A stretch of 39,982 nucleotides of DNA. It comes from Prevotella sp. (GTDB taxonomy: Bacteria > Bacteroidota > Bacteroidia > Bacteroidales > Dysgonomonadaceae). The notes beneath the pieces were generated by a model. That model was not told where the DNA came from, searched no databases, and saw only the letters and a list, made by a program, of their open reading frames with translations. Below, piece after piece: positions 7,573-16,220 of this stretch. The position numbers were made by a program, and so were the translations under genes. The stretch covers positions 1 through 39,982 of the forward strand of contig JAITVH010000060.1 of the NCBI GenBank assembly GCA_031285905.1. The letters are read 5' to 3'. The first letter of the stretch is position 1. Each line of letters opens with the position of its first letter.

Positions 7573-8069
7573 GTTATATTTGTATGATTTTGCGATTATA
7601 AGGATTGTGTGTGCAAATGTTTTTATGTACAAATCAATTTAAAAAATTGTACGATTGAATTTTGCGATTATATATCTATAATTTTATATAATTTTTAAAG
7701 TGAAGTTTTTATATGATTAAAAATCTCATTTTAATTATTCTCTGTAAGAAAATATATTTATCAATTCATATATTTACCTAAAAAGGCTCCTTATAAACAT
7801 GTTATACTTACGCAATTACAACATATTTACAGACAAAAAGTTTAGTAAGCAATAATCAGATTATTACAATAGAGAAAGTGGCTTTGTTCAGTCCAGCAAT
7901 TTGTTAGTTCCAATATTAATTGTCTACTTATTAATGTCTTCATTATTTTCTGCGAAAGTAAATTTAAGAAAATCATGAAGCAAAGCCAGAATGTTAAATC
8001 TCCATATCACAACTTATGAATTTTATATATTTTTACATAAAAAGGTAATCGGGATAAACATGTGCGAAT
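7573..8069. other. Very AT-rich intergenic region between prophage remnant and GH43 gene
   Basis: No gene is seen. It holds a 14-base exact direct repeat (7587 and 7659) and an interrupted GTACAA...TTGTAC inverted repeat between the copies (about 7628-7652). The rest is AT-rich without a visible tRNA or coding frame. As the right flank of the phage remnant it should contain the right attachment site; no match to the left flank was found by eye. Confidence 0.45.
7587..7672. repeat. 14-bp direct repeat, 72-bp period
   Basis: ATTTTGCGATTATA occurs exactly at 7587-7600 and 7659-7672. Both copies lie just outside the phage terminator. They could be integrase arm sites, a duplicated attachment core or chance in AT-rich DNA. 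Confidence 0.45.
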
Positions 8070-8101
8070 TTTGGATAAACTCTCACTGTTTCCTATCTTT
8101 G
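8070..8101 (+). promoter_or_regulatory. Consensus Bacteroidota promoter for the GH43 gene
   Basis: TTTG (8070-8073), 20-base spacer, TATCTTTG (8094-8101), matching TTTG-N(19-21)-TAnnTTTG exactly. The start codon at 8130 lies 28 bases downstream. This is the most canonical promoter in the window and suggests largely constitutive, sigma-ABfr-type transcription. Confidence 0.75.
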
Positions 8102-8129
8102 TCTCAAACTTTTAAAATATAAATGCTCT

Positions 8130-9086
8130 ATGAAATTCTATGTATGGACGATTTCTGTCCTTCTTGCCTTAAGTACTTTATCCTGTACAAGCAAAAGCGA
8201 CAAAAAAGCTGAATCAGCTGAACCCGAAGAAACCTTTGATATAGACCTGGCTGACATATCAATGCGCGATCCTTTTATTCTCGCTGATCCGGAAACTCAA
8301 TCTTACTACATTCCTGCGAATGGGGGTAAAAACATCAAAATGTACAAAAGTAAAGACCTGAAAAAATGGAAAGACCTGGGAGTCGTATTCCAGCCGAAAG
8401 AAGACTTTTGGGGTAAAACTGATTTCTGGGCACCAGACCTGTATATATATGATGGCAAGTATTATCTTTTCGTAACATTCAGTAGTACAGAAGGGATAAG
8501 AGGAACTTCTGTGCTAGTCGCTGACAAAGCAGATGGGCCATACGAGCCTCTTGTGAATACCCCGTTAACCCCTGCCGACTGGATGGCGTTGGATGGTGCA
8601 TTGTATGTAGATGACGAAGGTACACCCTGGCATATTTATTGCCATGAATGGCTACAGGTAAAAGATGGAGAAGTAATAGCACAAAAGCTCACAAAAGACT
8701 TAAAAACGACAGATGGCGAACCTGTTGTGCTATTCAAAGCATCACAAGCTCCCTGGACTCCGGATGGCAAAGAAGACGGAAACTATGTCACCGATGCTCC
8801 TATTATAAATAAGATGTCTGATGGAAAACTCATAATGATATGGTCGAGTTTCGGAAAAGATGGTAAATATAATATAGGAGTATGTTACTCTGAAGACGGA
8901 GTATTAGGCCCATGGATACATGGAGAAGAATCTCTTGTCGACAATAATGGCGGGCATGGAATGCTATTCAAAGACTTTGAAGGAAATATGAGAATATCAT
9001 ATCATTCTCCTAACGACGGAGCTCCTGCACGAATTATAATCTCTCCTGTTAAATACGAAAACGGTAAATTTACTATTGTAAAATAA
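8130..9086 (+). CDS. GH43-family glycoside hydrolase, lipoprotein
   Basis: 318 aa. Residues 1-19 are a lipoprotein signal (LSTLSC, Cys19) followed by an acidic linker. The five-bladed GH43 propeller motifs are present in order: MRDPFI with the candidate catalytic base Asp47, YKSKDLKKW, FWAPDLYIYDGKYYLF, WMALDGALYVDD (candidate pKa-modulating Asp), YVTDAPIINK where the general acid usually lies, and GGHGMLFKDFEGN. At the acid position this protein has Asp in TDAP where many GH43 enzymes have Glu; related Bacteroidota GH43 proteins also show TDGP. The family removes arabinose, xylose or galactose from plant or host glycans. It is a single-gene unit with its own promoter and terminator, unlinked to a SusC/SusD pair. 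The substrate cannot be read from the sequence. Confidence 0.88.
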   Translation: MKFYVWTISVLLALSTLSCTSKSDKKAESAEPEETFDIDLADISMRDPFILADPETQSYYIPANGGKNIKMYKSKDLKKWKDLGVVFQPKEDFWGKTDFWAPDLYIYDGKYYLFVTFSSTEGIRGTSVLVADKADGPYEPLVNTPLTPADWMALDGALYVDDEGTPWHIYCHEWLQVKDGEVIAQKLTKDLKTTDGEPVVLFKASQAPWTPDGKEDGNYVTDAPIINKMSDGKLIMIWSSFGKDGKYNIGVCYSEDGVLGPWIHGEESLVDNNGGHGMLFKDFEGNMRISYHSPNDGAPARIIISPVKYENGKFTIVK

Positions 9087-9103
9087 TAGGTGTATATATA
9101 ATA

Positions 9104-9135
9104 AGAAGAGGCTGTTCGGATGAACAGCCTCTTCT
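9104..9135. terminator. Bidirectional terminator between GH43 gene and pgk
   Basis: Perfect 14-bp stem, AGAAGAGGCTGTTC (9104-9117) and its complement (9122-9135), with a four-base GGAT loop; T-rich sequence follows in the plus direction and A/T-rich sequence in the minus direction. The two genes converge on it, 18 and 22 bases away. Confidence 0.85.
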
Positions 9136-9156
9136 TTATATCAGAGCTATAAGCTA

Positions 9157-10419
9157 TTAATATCCTCTTATCGCTTTAATCCCTGGAAGCACCTTACCCT
9201 CGATAAATTCAAGTAATGCACCACCACCTGTAGATACATAAGATACCTGATCCGCCAGATTGAATTTATTTACAGCAGCCACAGAGTCACCTCCGCCCAC
9301 AAGCGAAAATGCACCGGCTTTAGTAGCAGCAGCTACAGCTTCAGCAGTAACTTTTGTTCCATGTTCAAAGTTACTGAATTCGAATACGCCTACAGGGCCA
9401 TTCCATAGAATGGTCTTAGAAGCCATAAGCACATCAGCTATTTCTTTTTCACCTTTAGGGCCAATATCCAATCCCATCCATCCGTCAGGAATTTGATCTG
9501 CATCAGCAAATTCAGTCTTAGCATCGTTGCTGAACGAATCGGCAAGCTTTGCATCGCTGGCAATTACAAGGTTAACCCCGTTTGCTTTCGCTTTAGCCAC
9601 TATATCGTTAGCCATATCCAGCTTATCATTTTCCACAAGTGAGTTCCCTATTTTACCACCTGCTGCTTTAACAAATGTAAATGCCATACCACCACCGATG
9701 ATAAGGTTATTCACTTTATCAAGTAGATTTTCGATAATATCGATTTTGGAAGAAACTTTAGCTCCACCGATTATGGCTGTAAACGGGCGTGCAGTATCTT
9801 TCATTACTTTTTCCACTGCATCAATCTCCTTTTGCATCAGATAACCAAACATTTTGTGGTCTGCATCAAAGTAATCGGCGATCAAAGCTGTAGAAGCATG
9901 CGCGCGGTGAGCTGTGCCAAATGCATCATTCACATACACATCGGCATAAGAAGCCAATGTTTTAGTAAACTCTTTCTGGCTTTCTTTGATCACTTTTTTT
10001 GCTGCGGCTTTTTCATCATCGCTGGCATCATCTGCCAATCCGCGAGGTTTTCCTTCTTCTTCAGCATAGAAGCGAAGATTCTCAAGGAGCAAAACTTCTC
10101 CCGGTTGAAGGGCAGCGGCCTTTACTCCGGCTTCTTCGCCTACACAGTCGTTTGCAAATTGCACATCCACTCCAAGAAGTTTGGATACATGCGCAAGAAT
10201 ATGTTTCAATGAATATTTATCTTCTACTCCTTTCGGACGGCCTAGATGAGAGGCAATTATCGGGCTACCACCGTCAGCAATGATTTTCTTCAATGTCGGC
10301 ATTGCAGCGCGGATACGTGTATCGTCAGTTATATTGAAATCTTTGTCCAATGGAACATTGAAATCTACTCTGACGAAAGCTTTCTTTCCTGAAAAATTGA
10401 ATTTGTCAATCGTAATCAT
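9157..10419 (-). CDS. pgk: Phosphoglycerate kinase
   Basis: 420 aa, full length for the bacterial enzyme. It transfers phosphate from 1,3-bisphosphoglycerate to ADP in glycolysis, in the cytoplasm. Seen in order: [11 protein letters not shown] (about 15-25, substrate Asp/Asn), [11 protein letters not shown] (54-64), [84 protein letters not shown] (nucleotide loop) and [19 protein letters not shown] at the C-terminus. The ATG at 10419 gives [12 protein letters not shown], as in orthologues. It is a single gene with its own -7 box upstream and a shared terminator downstream. Confidence 0.97.
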   Translation of the reverse strand: MITIDKFNFSGKKAFVRVDFNVPLDKDFNITDDTRIRAAMPTLKKIIADGGSPIIASHLGRPKGVEDKYSLKHILAHVSKLLGVDVQFANDCVGEEAGVKAAALQPGEVLLLENLRFYAEEEGKPRGLADDASDDEKAAAKKVIKESQKEFTKTLASYADVYVNDAFGTAHRAHASTALIADYFDADHKMFGYLMQKEIDAVEKVMKDTARPFTAIIGGAKVSSKIDIIENLLDKVNNLIIGGGMAFTFVKAAGGKIGNSLVENDKLDMANDIVAKAKANGVNLVIASDAKLADSFSNDAKTEFADADQIPDGWMGLDIGPKGEKEIADVLMASKTILWNGPVGVFEFSNFEHGTKVTAEAVAAATKAGAFSLVGGGDSVAAVNKFNLADQVSYVSTGGGALLEFIEGKVLPGIKAIRGY

Positions 10420-10500
10420 GATTTTCTAATTAAATATATAATTAATATAATTGATTATCAGTGAATTATTTTACCTGAATTTCCTTCCTTAAAAACGATG

Positions 10501-10508
10501 CAAATATA
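10501..10508 (-). promoter_or_regulatory. -7 box of pgk promoter
   Basis: TATATTTG on the minus strand matches TAnnTTTG. It is 82 bases upstream of the pgk start. The expected -33 TTTG is not present at 19-21 bases. Confidence 0.45.
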
Positions 10509-10640
10509 CAAAATTAAGTAGTAGATTTCTTATAAGCAGTTAAAAATCCTGTAAGAGTCTGTAAGAATTTATCTTAATATAACCTTTAATATAATCTATT
10601 GAGAATACAACAGCTAAAAGAATTCCTTACCCAAAAGGTA

Positions 10641-11570
10641 TTATTTAATCTTATTTATAATACGCTTTTCAAAATACTTAATTGCTTTCTTCTGTATCTT
10701 ATCTTTATTAGTAGTGTCTGCTGCCATATCGAGGAAAGATCTATTGTAACCATATTTTCTTCTGAATACAGGATCCTTCTCCACATTTTGCAGCCGGGCC
10801 GAATCTAGTTTTACGGCTTCTCCATACTTCACAGAAATACCTACATCTACCAATCTCAAATATGTCTTATTGCTATCTTCATAAATCTGAAAATCTGCAC
10901 CGTAATAACTGGCACAAATCGTATCATTTACAGCATGCATCCGACGGTCTAACAAATAGGATATAGTATCTCTATTTTTGGAATAGAAGACACCTGTACC
11001 TTCATCTAATTCTCCAAAAATCCATTGCTTCTGAATCTCCTTTTTCTGCATAGCATTGAACTTTGCAATGAAATTGTCCATTGGAAGGTCAAATTCATAT
11101 ACCTTATTCACATTGCTATACTGGATGGCTGCTCGCGGAGGAAGGCTTGTCGCCATAAACGAAAATGACGAAACCACTACGATAACGGATGACAGAGCCG
11201 TATTGATCTTCTTAAATTCAATTTCTTTAGACAAAAGCAAATAAGAAATAAGAATGCTGATTAACGCTATATTATCACTGAAATCCACCACTCGGCTGAC
11301 CGGTATCCCGACCGAATTTACTACATCTATAATCGGCTGTGCCAAACTGCTCTTCCACCATACAAACAATATAGCTGTTAATATATGGATATACTTCCTC
11401 CAGCTTGGCAATAAGCAGCTAAAGAAGAATGGGAAAGCCAACAAACCTGCAAAATCCGACAACTTACCTGTTATTACATTCCCGTATGCCTGCTTAAAAT
11501 AAAAGTCATTGCACAACAGTAAGATAACAGATATAATAAATAATGGATGTTGTAGTTTATTCTTTTCCAT
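10641..11570 (-). CDS. Membrane protein with soluble C-terminal domain, unknown function
   Basis: 309 aa from ATG 11570; a TTG at 11582 would add four residues. The N-terminal half has about five hydrophobic segments (PLFIISVILLLCNDFYF, LAFPFFFSCLL, YIHILTAILFVWW, ALISILISYLLLS, ALSSVIVVVSSFSFMA) and the motif GNVITGKLSDFAGLLAFP, which I have seen in unnamed bacterial membrane proteins. The C-terminal 150 residues are charged and lie after the last helix. No catalytic motif is evident. The start is 19 bases after the LRR lipoprotein gene, so both may share a transcript. I cannot assign a function. Confidence 0.6.
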   Translation of the reverse strand: MEKNKLQHPLFIISVILLLCNDFYFKQAYGNVITGKLSDFAGLLAFPFFFSCLLPSWRKYIHILTAILFVWWKSSLAQPIIDVVNSVGIPVSRVVDFSDNIALISILISYLLLSKEIEFKKINTALSSVIVVVSSFSFMATSLPPRAAIQYSNVNKVYEFDLPMDNFIAKFNAMQKKEIQKQWIFGELDEGTGVFYSKNRDTISYLLDRRMHAVNDTICASYYGADFQIYEDSNKTYLRLVDVGISVKYGEAVKLDSARLQNVEKDPVFRRKYGYNRSFLDMAADTTNKDKIQKKAIKYFEKRIINKIK

Positions 11571-11589
11571 ATATAAATTCAAGTAATCA

Positions 11590-12366
11590 CTATTTTATCA
11601 CTTCCCATCCTTTATCTTCTGCAATGGAAACATCACAGGTTTCTACTCCGGGATTTCCCTTTATATAAATCTCTCCTCCAGTTGCAGGTAATTGAGAGAA
11701 AAGAGAATTTAATGCAATCTCATCTAATAAATTACCTTGACAGGCAACATAATCCAGTTTCTTGTTATTGCTTATATCCAAAGACTTAAGTTTATTATTA
11801 TTACATTCCAATATAGTCAATTCTATATTTTCCGACAAATCAATTGATGAAATATTATTCTTACTGAATCTCAATTCAGTTAGCTTAATATTTTTAGTAA
11901 CATCCAATAATGATAATTTATTCCCGATATGCAAAACTTCAAGATTTGGACATTCTTTCATATAGAAAGAAACATTATCCACATTTTTAAGCTTGAGTTC
12001 TATTATATCTGTGCAGCCATTCAGATAGAAAGATGAATAAGTTGCTCCACTTAACGAGAACTTTCTTATCTTTTCAGCTTTTATTACTACAGGATTTTGT
12101 GTACGGTAAGAATAATTATGTGAGAAATCGTTATACTGATCTTCTGAGTCCGCAGATCCAACACTAGATGTTGCACTTCCATCTCCCCAATCTACATTTA
12201 TATTTTTTCCGTCAATTTGAAACTCAGCATAATAACCATTTAGCCAAAATCCAATCCTAGAATTGTACGTAACCGGAGGAGATTCATAGTCCTTATCATC
12301 ATCGTCACAAGCACAGAAAGAAACTATTAATAATAAACTTACTAATAAAAAAAGTACTTTTTTCAT
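11590..12366 (-). CDS. Leucine-rich-repeat lipoprotein, probably surface exposed
   Basis: 258 aa. The signal peptide ends in SFCAC (likely lipidated Cys20), followed by DDDDKDYE, an acidic stretch like the surface-export signals of Bacteroidota lipoproteins. Residues about 30-80 contain INVDWGDGS, typical of PKD-like beta-sandwich proteins. Residues about 100-230 carry short leucine-rich repeats (LKLKNVDNVSFYMKECPNLEVLHIGN, TELRFSKNNISSIDLSENIELTILECNNNKLKSLDISNNKKL) of the kind seen in Bacteroidota surface proteins, with the Cx-N-N pattern of internalin-like repeats. It starts 32 bases after the symporter stop. Ligand binding is likely from the fold; the partner is unknown. Confidence 0.75.
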   Translation of the reverse strand: MKKVLFLLVSLLLIVSFCACDDDDKDYESPPVTYNSRIGFWLNGYYAEFQIDGKNINVDWGDGSATSSVGSADSEDQYNDFSHNYSYRTQNPVVIKAEKIRKFSLSGATYSSFYLNGCTDIIELKLKNVDNVSFYMKECPNLEVLHIGNKLSLLDVTKNIKLTELRFSKNNISSIDLSENIELTILECNNNKLKSLDISNNKKLDYVACQGNLLDEIALNSLFSQLPATGGEIYIKGNPGVETCDVSIAEDKGWEVIK

Positions 12367-12398
12367 ATCAAAAAAGTATTAGTTTAGGTCATATATTT

Positions 12399-13946
12399 TC
12401 ATTTAGCTTTTGAAGCCAAACTTACCACTACTATAGCCAATACCGACAACGGCAATGCAAAAATAATGGGATCGATAGCATACCACGGATAAACATCAAT
12501 CAATACATCTCTACCTGTCAACAACTTGCACAAACCTATAGGCGCAGCCTCTGCCTTATGTAGGAATATCATAGCGAACATGCTCGCCAATGCTCCTACC
12601 CAAAGACTGGTCACTGCTCCCTTGCGCGTTGCTCCTTTCCAATATAATGAACAGAAATAAGTAGGCAGAAAAGTAGCAGCACAAACCCCCATAAATAAGG
12701 CTGTTCCCCGTGCTATAATACCAGCGCTCAATGTATAACAAATGCCATAGCTGACCAGTATTGCTACAAGTACTCCAAAACGTACGCCTAATGATGAATT
12801 TTCGTTTTTCCGGCGTCCCAGCTTAGGAAAAATATCCGCACCAAATGCCGCGCCCATTGTGTGAAATTGCGCACTCAGGGTAGACATGCTGGCCGAAAGG
12901 ATACAAAGCATAAATACCGCACCAAACCATCCGGGCATGGCTTTATCAATAAATAAAGGGACAATTTTATCCATATCGCTCACCATATCGGCAGCGACTT
13001 TCCCTTCTGTCTTCAAAAAGAATAGATTTGATAATGGCCCGACATGATAAATAGACCCGACAACGAAAAATATAAAGATACAACCGATAAACACTCCCCG
13101 GTTAAGTTGTTTCGTGCTTTCCACAGTCATAAAACGCACTGCCAGTTGAGGCTGGGCCAAACAGCCTATCCCCACACCCATTATAAGCGAAGTGACCAGT
13201 GTAAACCATTGCGGAGAACCTGATACCGGCATAGACGTCCATCCCTGGTGTCCTAACTCGCGAAAACGTTCAGGAACCAGATGGGCAATATTGGTAAGTT
13301 CTCTGTTAGCTTCTGTAAATCCCATCCCCATACTATGGTAAAACCAGAAAAGCATAAAAGCCATACACACAAACATGATAGTGGCCTGCATAGCGTCAGT
13401 GTACATCACCCCTTTTATGCCTCCTGTTATAACATATGCAGCAACGATGAGCGTGAACACAAGTAATGCCAGATCGAGATCAATACCAAACATCTGTTCA
13501 ATAAAAACCGCGCCTCCCTTCATCACCACAGCAGCATACATAGGCATGCCTATAAATATGACAACTGCAATAAATACTCTCACTGTTCGTGAACCATAAT
13601 GCGCTCCCAAAAGTTGTGAAAATGTACGGGCATCGTGCTTTTCTCCCAGTTTGCGTGTACGCCTCCCAAAGAAGATAAAAGCAACAACTACACCCATAAG
13701 CATATTCAACACACATAGCCACTGGATGCCCATACCGAAAGTAGCAGCATATCCACCAAAACCAACTATAGCCGAAGCAGAGATAAAAGCCGCTCCATAT
13801 GACAAAGCCATGATTATAGGATTGGTTTTACGTCCTCCCAACAGGAAATCGCTGGCATTTTTACTTTTCTTATAACCCAAATAACCGAATAAGGCTATCA
13901 GAAACATGTAGATAATAATGATTATTCCCAATCCCAAATTACTCAT
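12399..13946 (-). CDS. Sodium:solute symporter (SSS family)
   Basis: 515 aa with about 13 hydrophobic helices, the usual size for SSS transporters. Motifs: SKNASDFLLGGRKTNP after helix 1, ALSYGAAFISASAIVGFGGYAATFG (the helix-2 substrate/Na region), GGIKGVMYTDAMQATIM (signature near helix 5-6) and LCILSASMSTLSAQFHTMGAAFGADIF (Na2-site serines in helix 8). It should import an organic substrate with Na+ across the inner membrane. The order resembles acetate/pyruvate-type members (ActP-like), but the substrate is not readable. Its ATG lies inside the last codons of the small accessory gene, so translation is probably coupled. The upstream ligase/ACT genes suggest an aromatic acid or other carboxylate as substrate (inference). 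Confidence 0.9.
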   Translation of the reverse strand: MSNLGLGIIIIIYMFLIALFGYLGYKKSKNASDFLLGGRKTNPIIMALSYGAAFISASAIVGFGGYAATFGMGIQWLCVLNMLMGVVVAFIFFGRRTRKLGEKHDARTFSQLLGAHYGSRTVRVFIAVVIFIGMPMYAAVVMKGGAVFIEQMFGIDLDLALLVFTLIVAAYVITGGIKGVMYTDAMQATIMFVCMAFMLFWFYHSMGMGFTEANRELTNIAHLVPERFRELGHQGWTSMPVSGSPQWFTLVTSLIMGVGIGCLAQPQLAVRFMTVESTKQLNRGVFIGCIFIFFVVGSIYHVGPLSNLFFLKTEGKVAADMVSDMDKIVPLFIDKAMPGWFGAVFMLCILSASMSTLSAQFHTMGAAFGADIFPKLGRRKNENSSLGVRFGVLVAILVSYGICYTLSAGIIARGTALFMGVCAATFLPTYFCSLYWKGATRKGAVTSLWVGALASMFAMIFLHKAEAAPIGLCKLLTGRDVLIDVYPWYAIDPIIFALPLSVLAIVVVSLASKAK

Positions 13947-14082
13947 GACTGTCTTTCTTAGGATTCATATCATCTTTATCATCTTTGTTCCACTGGGTTA
14001 TACCAAACCATGCGGAGAAAACAAGGCAGCCTATAGCCGCCAGATAGGCAAGGTAAATGCCTGCATCATCTATTCCAAACAT
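13939..14082 (-). CDS. Symporter small accessory protein
   Basis: A 47-aa protein read directly from the reverse strand: it begins MFGIDDAGIYLAYLAAIGCL and ends in a hydrophilic, Lys/Asp-rich tail after GITQWNK. One membrane helix (about 9-27) is followed by FSAWFGITQWNK. The layout MFGIDDxxIxLAYLxxI...YGIxxWN is the one I know from the tiny proteins encoded directly before SSS transporters. The gene overlaps the symporter by eight bases (stop TAA at 13939-13941, symporter ATG at 13944-13946). A role in assembly or activity of the symporter is inferred from this linkage. Confidence 0.85.
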   Translation of the reverse strand: MFGIDDAGIYLAYLAAIGCLVFSAWFGITQWNKDDKDDMNPKKDSHE

Positions 14083-14162
14083 TTTATTATTATTTCATTT
14101 TTAACTAAAAGGTAACAAAGGTTACAACTTTTCCCATTTTATCAAAGACCTCATTTCTTTCT

Positions 14163-14184
14163 TGAGTCATTGATTATTGACTCA
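14163..14184. other. Inverted repeat upstream of the symporter genes
   Basis: TGAGTCA (14163-14169) and TGACTCA (14178-14184) form a 7-bp perfect inverted repeat with an eight-base centre. It lies between the ACT gene and the symporter pair. There is no T tract, so it is more likely an operator or weak mRNA hairpin than a terminator. A shorter GTAAC-N4-GTTAC repeat lies at 14112-14125. Confidence 0.35.
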
Positions 14185-14232
14185 TCTGCCTATTACTTTA
14201 TATAGATAATTAAGAAAATAAAAACTTACTGA

Positions 14233-14661
14233 TTACAGATTGGCCAGATCACTTTTATAGAGGTATTCCAGATTCTGTCTACGAACGACCTCCTGAGCGC
14301 CCTCAGCGTTGTTTGTCCTCAATACAAGAGCCAGTTTACCATTCAATAGGAAAGTATAAATGTATTCTATATTCAATCCCGCCTGTGTAAAATAGTTTAT
14401 AGTCTCTCTGAAAGCACATGGTTTAGTGCGGTCAATCAGAATAGCCAATATTTCTGTCAGGTTGGTACTTACATTGTTCTCTTTAAGGATCGTAAATGCC
14501 CGTTCAGGATCATTGACAATCAAGCGCATAATACCAAACTCGGATGTATCGGCTGCAGTAGCAGCTATGATACGAATATTAGCATTTGCCAGCAGAGTTA
14601 GTACATCGTTCATCTGCCCATACTTATTTTCAAGAAAAATAGAAACCTGATTAATTGTCAT
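14233..14661 (-). CDS. Tandem ACT-domain protein
   Basis: 142 aa forming two ACT domains: residues about 1-70 (NQVSIFLENKYGQMNDVLTLLANANIRIIAATAADTSEFGIMRLIV) and 71-142 (AFRETINYFTQAGLNIEYIYTFLLNGKLALVLRTN). ACT pairs usually bind amino acids or related small acids and act as sensors or regulatory subunits. It starts 18 bases after the aryl-CoA ligase stop, an arrangement common in anaerobes that oxidise aromatic amino acids through indolepyruvate:ferredoxin oxidoreductase. That oxidoreductase is not in this window. Ligand and target are unknown. Confidence 0.85.
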   Translation of the reverse strand: MTINQVSIFLENKYGQMNDVLTLLANANIRIIAATAADTSEFGIMRLIVNDPERAFTILKENNVSTNLTEILAILIDRTKPCAFRETINYFTQAGLNIEYIYTFLLNGKLALVLRTNNAEGAQEVVRRQNLEYLYKSDLANL

Positions 14662-14679
14662 AATTCTCTGGTTTTGAAA

Positions 14680-15975
14680 TTAAATCTTTCGCAAATCTCT
14701 CACCCTCACCGCTTTACCTTCCTGTATAGGAAGTGAGCCTTTGCCCACCAATTTAAGGTGGGGAGTGAAAAGTAATTCGTCTCTCAACTCTCGCACTACA
14801 GTTTTTGTTAATTTTTGCAATACTGTATAATCATCCGTAAAAAGATCACTCAATTCTACTTCTATCAGTATTTCATCATTACTGCCAATAGTCTCAAGTG
14901 TAATCAGGTAATTGCTACCTAGCTCTTTATAATCCATCAGTATCTTTTCGATCTGTATAGGGAAGAAGTTAACTCCTTTAAGAATTATCATATCATCACT
15001 CCTACCCTTAAATCGCGCCACTCTCTTATGCGTTCTACCGCATGGACACTCTCCTGTCACGATATGAGTAAGATCGCGCGTACGATAACGAAACAACGGC
15101 ATTGCCTCGCGGTTTATAGTCGTCAATACCATTTCTCCTACCTCGCCATCCGGTACAGGTTCTAAAGTGATAGGATCTACGATCTCCACGATCACATAGT
15201 CTTCCCATATATGAAGCCCATTCTGTTCTTTACATTCGAATGCCACACCCGGTCCGTTCATCTCCGACATACCAAAACAATTATATGCCTTCACCCCAAG
15301 CATATTTTCTATACGACGGCGTTGTTCCTCCGAATGAGGCTCTGCACCTACACATATAGTATGGAGTTTAGTATCTTTACGTGGGTCTATTCCTTCGGCA
15401 TACATCACCTCTGCCAGGCGTGTAGCATAGCTGGGAATAATATGCAGGCAGGTGGTACCAAAATCTTGTATAAATTTTATCTGCCGTTTCGAATTTCCGG
15501 CAGCAGCAGGTACAGTCAAAGCACCCAGCCGTTCTGCTCCGTATTGAAAACCAAGTCCTCCGGTAAACATACCATATCCTGACGTATTCTGAAAAACATC
15601 TGTATTTCGTAATCCAACCATATACATGCAGCGGGCTACCTGGATACTCCATTCGTCAAGGTCTTTCTGCGAATGCACCACAACAGTTGGATTACCTGTA
15701 GTACCACTTGATGAATGCAGACGCACACATCTGTCTAATGACACCGATATCATACCAAACGGATAGTTATTGCGCAAATCGTCCTTTGTTGTAAACGGTA
15801 TCTTACGCAGATCGTCCAACGAGTTAATAAAATTGGGTGTAATTCCATTTTCATCAAACATTTTCTTGTAAAAAGATGAATTGCCAGCTATTTCAATTGT
15901 TTTTTTGAGACGCTCTATCTGGAGCTTTTCTAATTTTTCACGCTCCATGGTCTCCAGCTCTTCTTGCCAGTACAT
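14680..15975 (-). CDS. Phenylacetate-CoA ligase-like (aryl-CoA ligase)
   Basis: 431 aa, the standard length for PaaK-type enzymes of the ANL adenylating superfamily. It activates an aryl acid with ATP and CoA to an aryl-CoA in the cytoplasm. Seen: RLHSSSGTTGNPTVV (P-loop, about residues 90-104), YGMFTGGLGFQYG, CVGAEPHSEEQR, CFGMSEMNGPGVAFEC (A5-like), MPLFRYRTRDLT, and RSDDMIILKGVNFFPIQIE leading into the mobile C-terminal domain. N-terminal YWQEELETMERE is typical. A -7 box lies about 37 bases upstream and the ACT gene follows closely. Phenylacetate versus indoleacetate or another aryl acid cannot be separated by eye. Bacteroidota often keep this gene without the rest of the paa pathway. Confidence 0.9.
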   Translation of the reverse strand: MYWQEELETMEREKLEKLQIERLKKTIEIAGNSSFYKKMFDENGITPNFINSLDDLRKIPFTTKDDLRNNYPFGMISVSLDRCVRLHSSSGTTGNPTVVVHSQKDLDEWSIQVARCMYMVGLRNTDVFQNTSGYGMFTGGLGFQYGAERLGALTVPAAAGNSKRQIKFIQDFGTTCLHIIPSYATRLAEVMYAEGIDPRKDTKLHTICVGAEPHSEEQRRRIENMLGVKAYNCFGMSEMNGPGVAFECKEQNGLHIWEDYVIVEIVDPITLEPVPDGEVGEMVLTTINREAMPLFRYRTRDLTHIVTGECPCGRTHKRVARFKGRSDDMIILKGVNFFPIQIEKILMDYKELGSNYLITLETIGSNDEILIEVELSDLFTDDYTVLQKLTKTVVRELRDELLFTPHLKLVGKGSLPIQEGKAVRVRDLRKI

Positions 15976-16011
15976 CTGTATGTTTTTCGTTGTTTAATTG
16001 ATTCTAGGATA

Positions 16012-16019
16012 CAAATTTA
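16012..16019 (-). promoter_or_regulatory. -7 box upstream of the aryl-CoA ligase
   Basis: TAAATTTG on the minus strand fits TAnnTTTG, 37 bases before the start codon. No TTTG lies at the -33 position, so confidence is modest. Confidence 0.4.
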
Positions 16020-16160
16020 AATTTTATTTTGGTTACCATACCATTTTTGTCAAATATTTAGCCTTTCAACTTATCAAAAAGATAAGTAATGCCAATCTAT
16101 TTAAGGAGACTAAAAAATAAAAGAGATTTACTCTGATAAGTTGAATATATCTTTTTACAA

Positions 16161-16193
16161 GAAAACGGGATTCAAGTTATCCCTGAACCCCGT
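16161..16193 (-). terminator. Terminator of the SusC/SusD locus
   Basis: On the minus strand a 12-bp stem (arms 16182-16193 and 16165-16176, two G-U pairs, five-base loop) is followed by TTTTC and further T-rich sequence. It starts 28 bases after the stop of the DUF1735-type gene and marks the end of the locus. Confidence 0.65.
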
Positions 16194-16220
16194 CTTTCCT
16201 TACAAAAACGAATCTAATAA

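Noticed and set aside
9260..10283. Several plus-strand frames opposite pgk
   Set aside because: They are antisense shadows of a clearly conserved pgk gene with no promoter or family resemblance.
16069..16087. ACTTATC/GATAAGT inverted repeat as a terminator
   Set aside because: The stem is only seven AT-rich pairs without a T tract; the better terminator for the locus is at 16161-16193.
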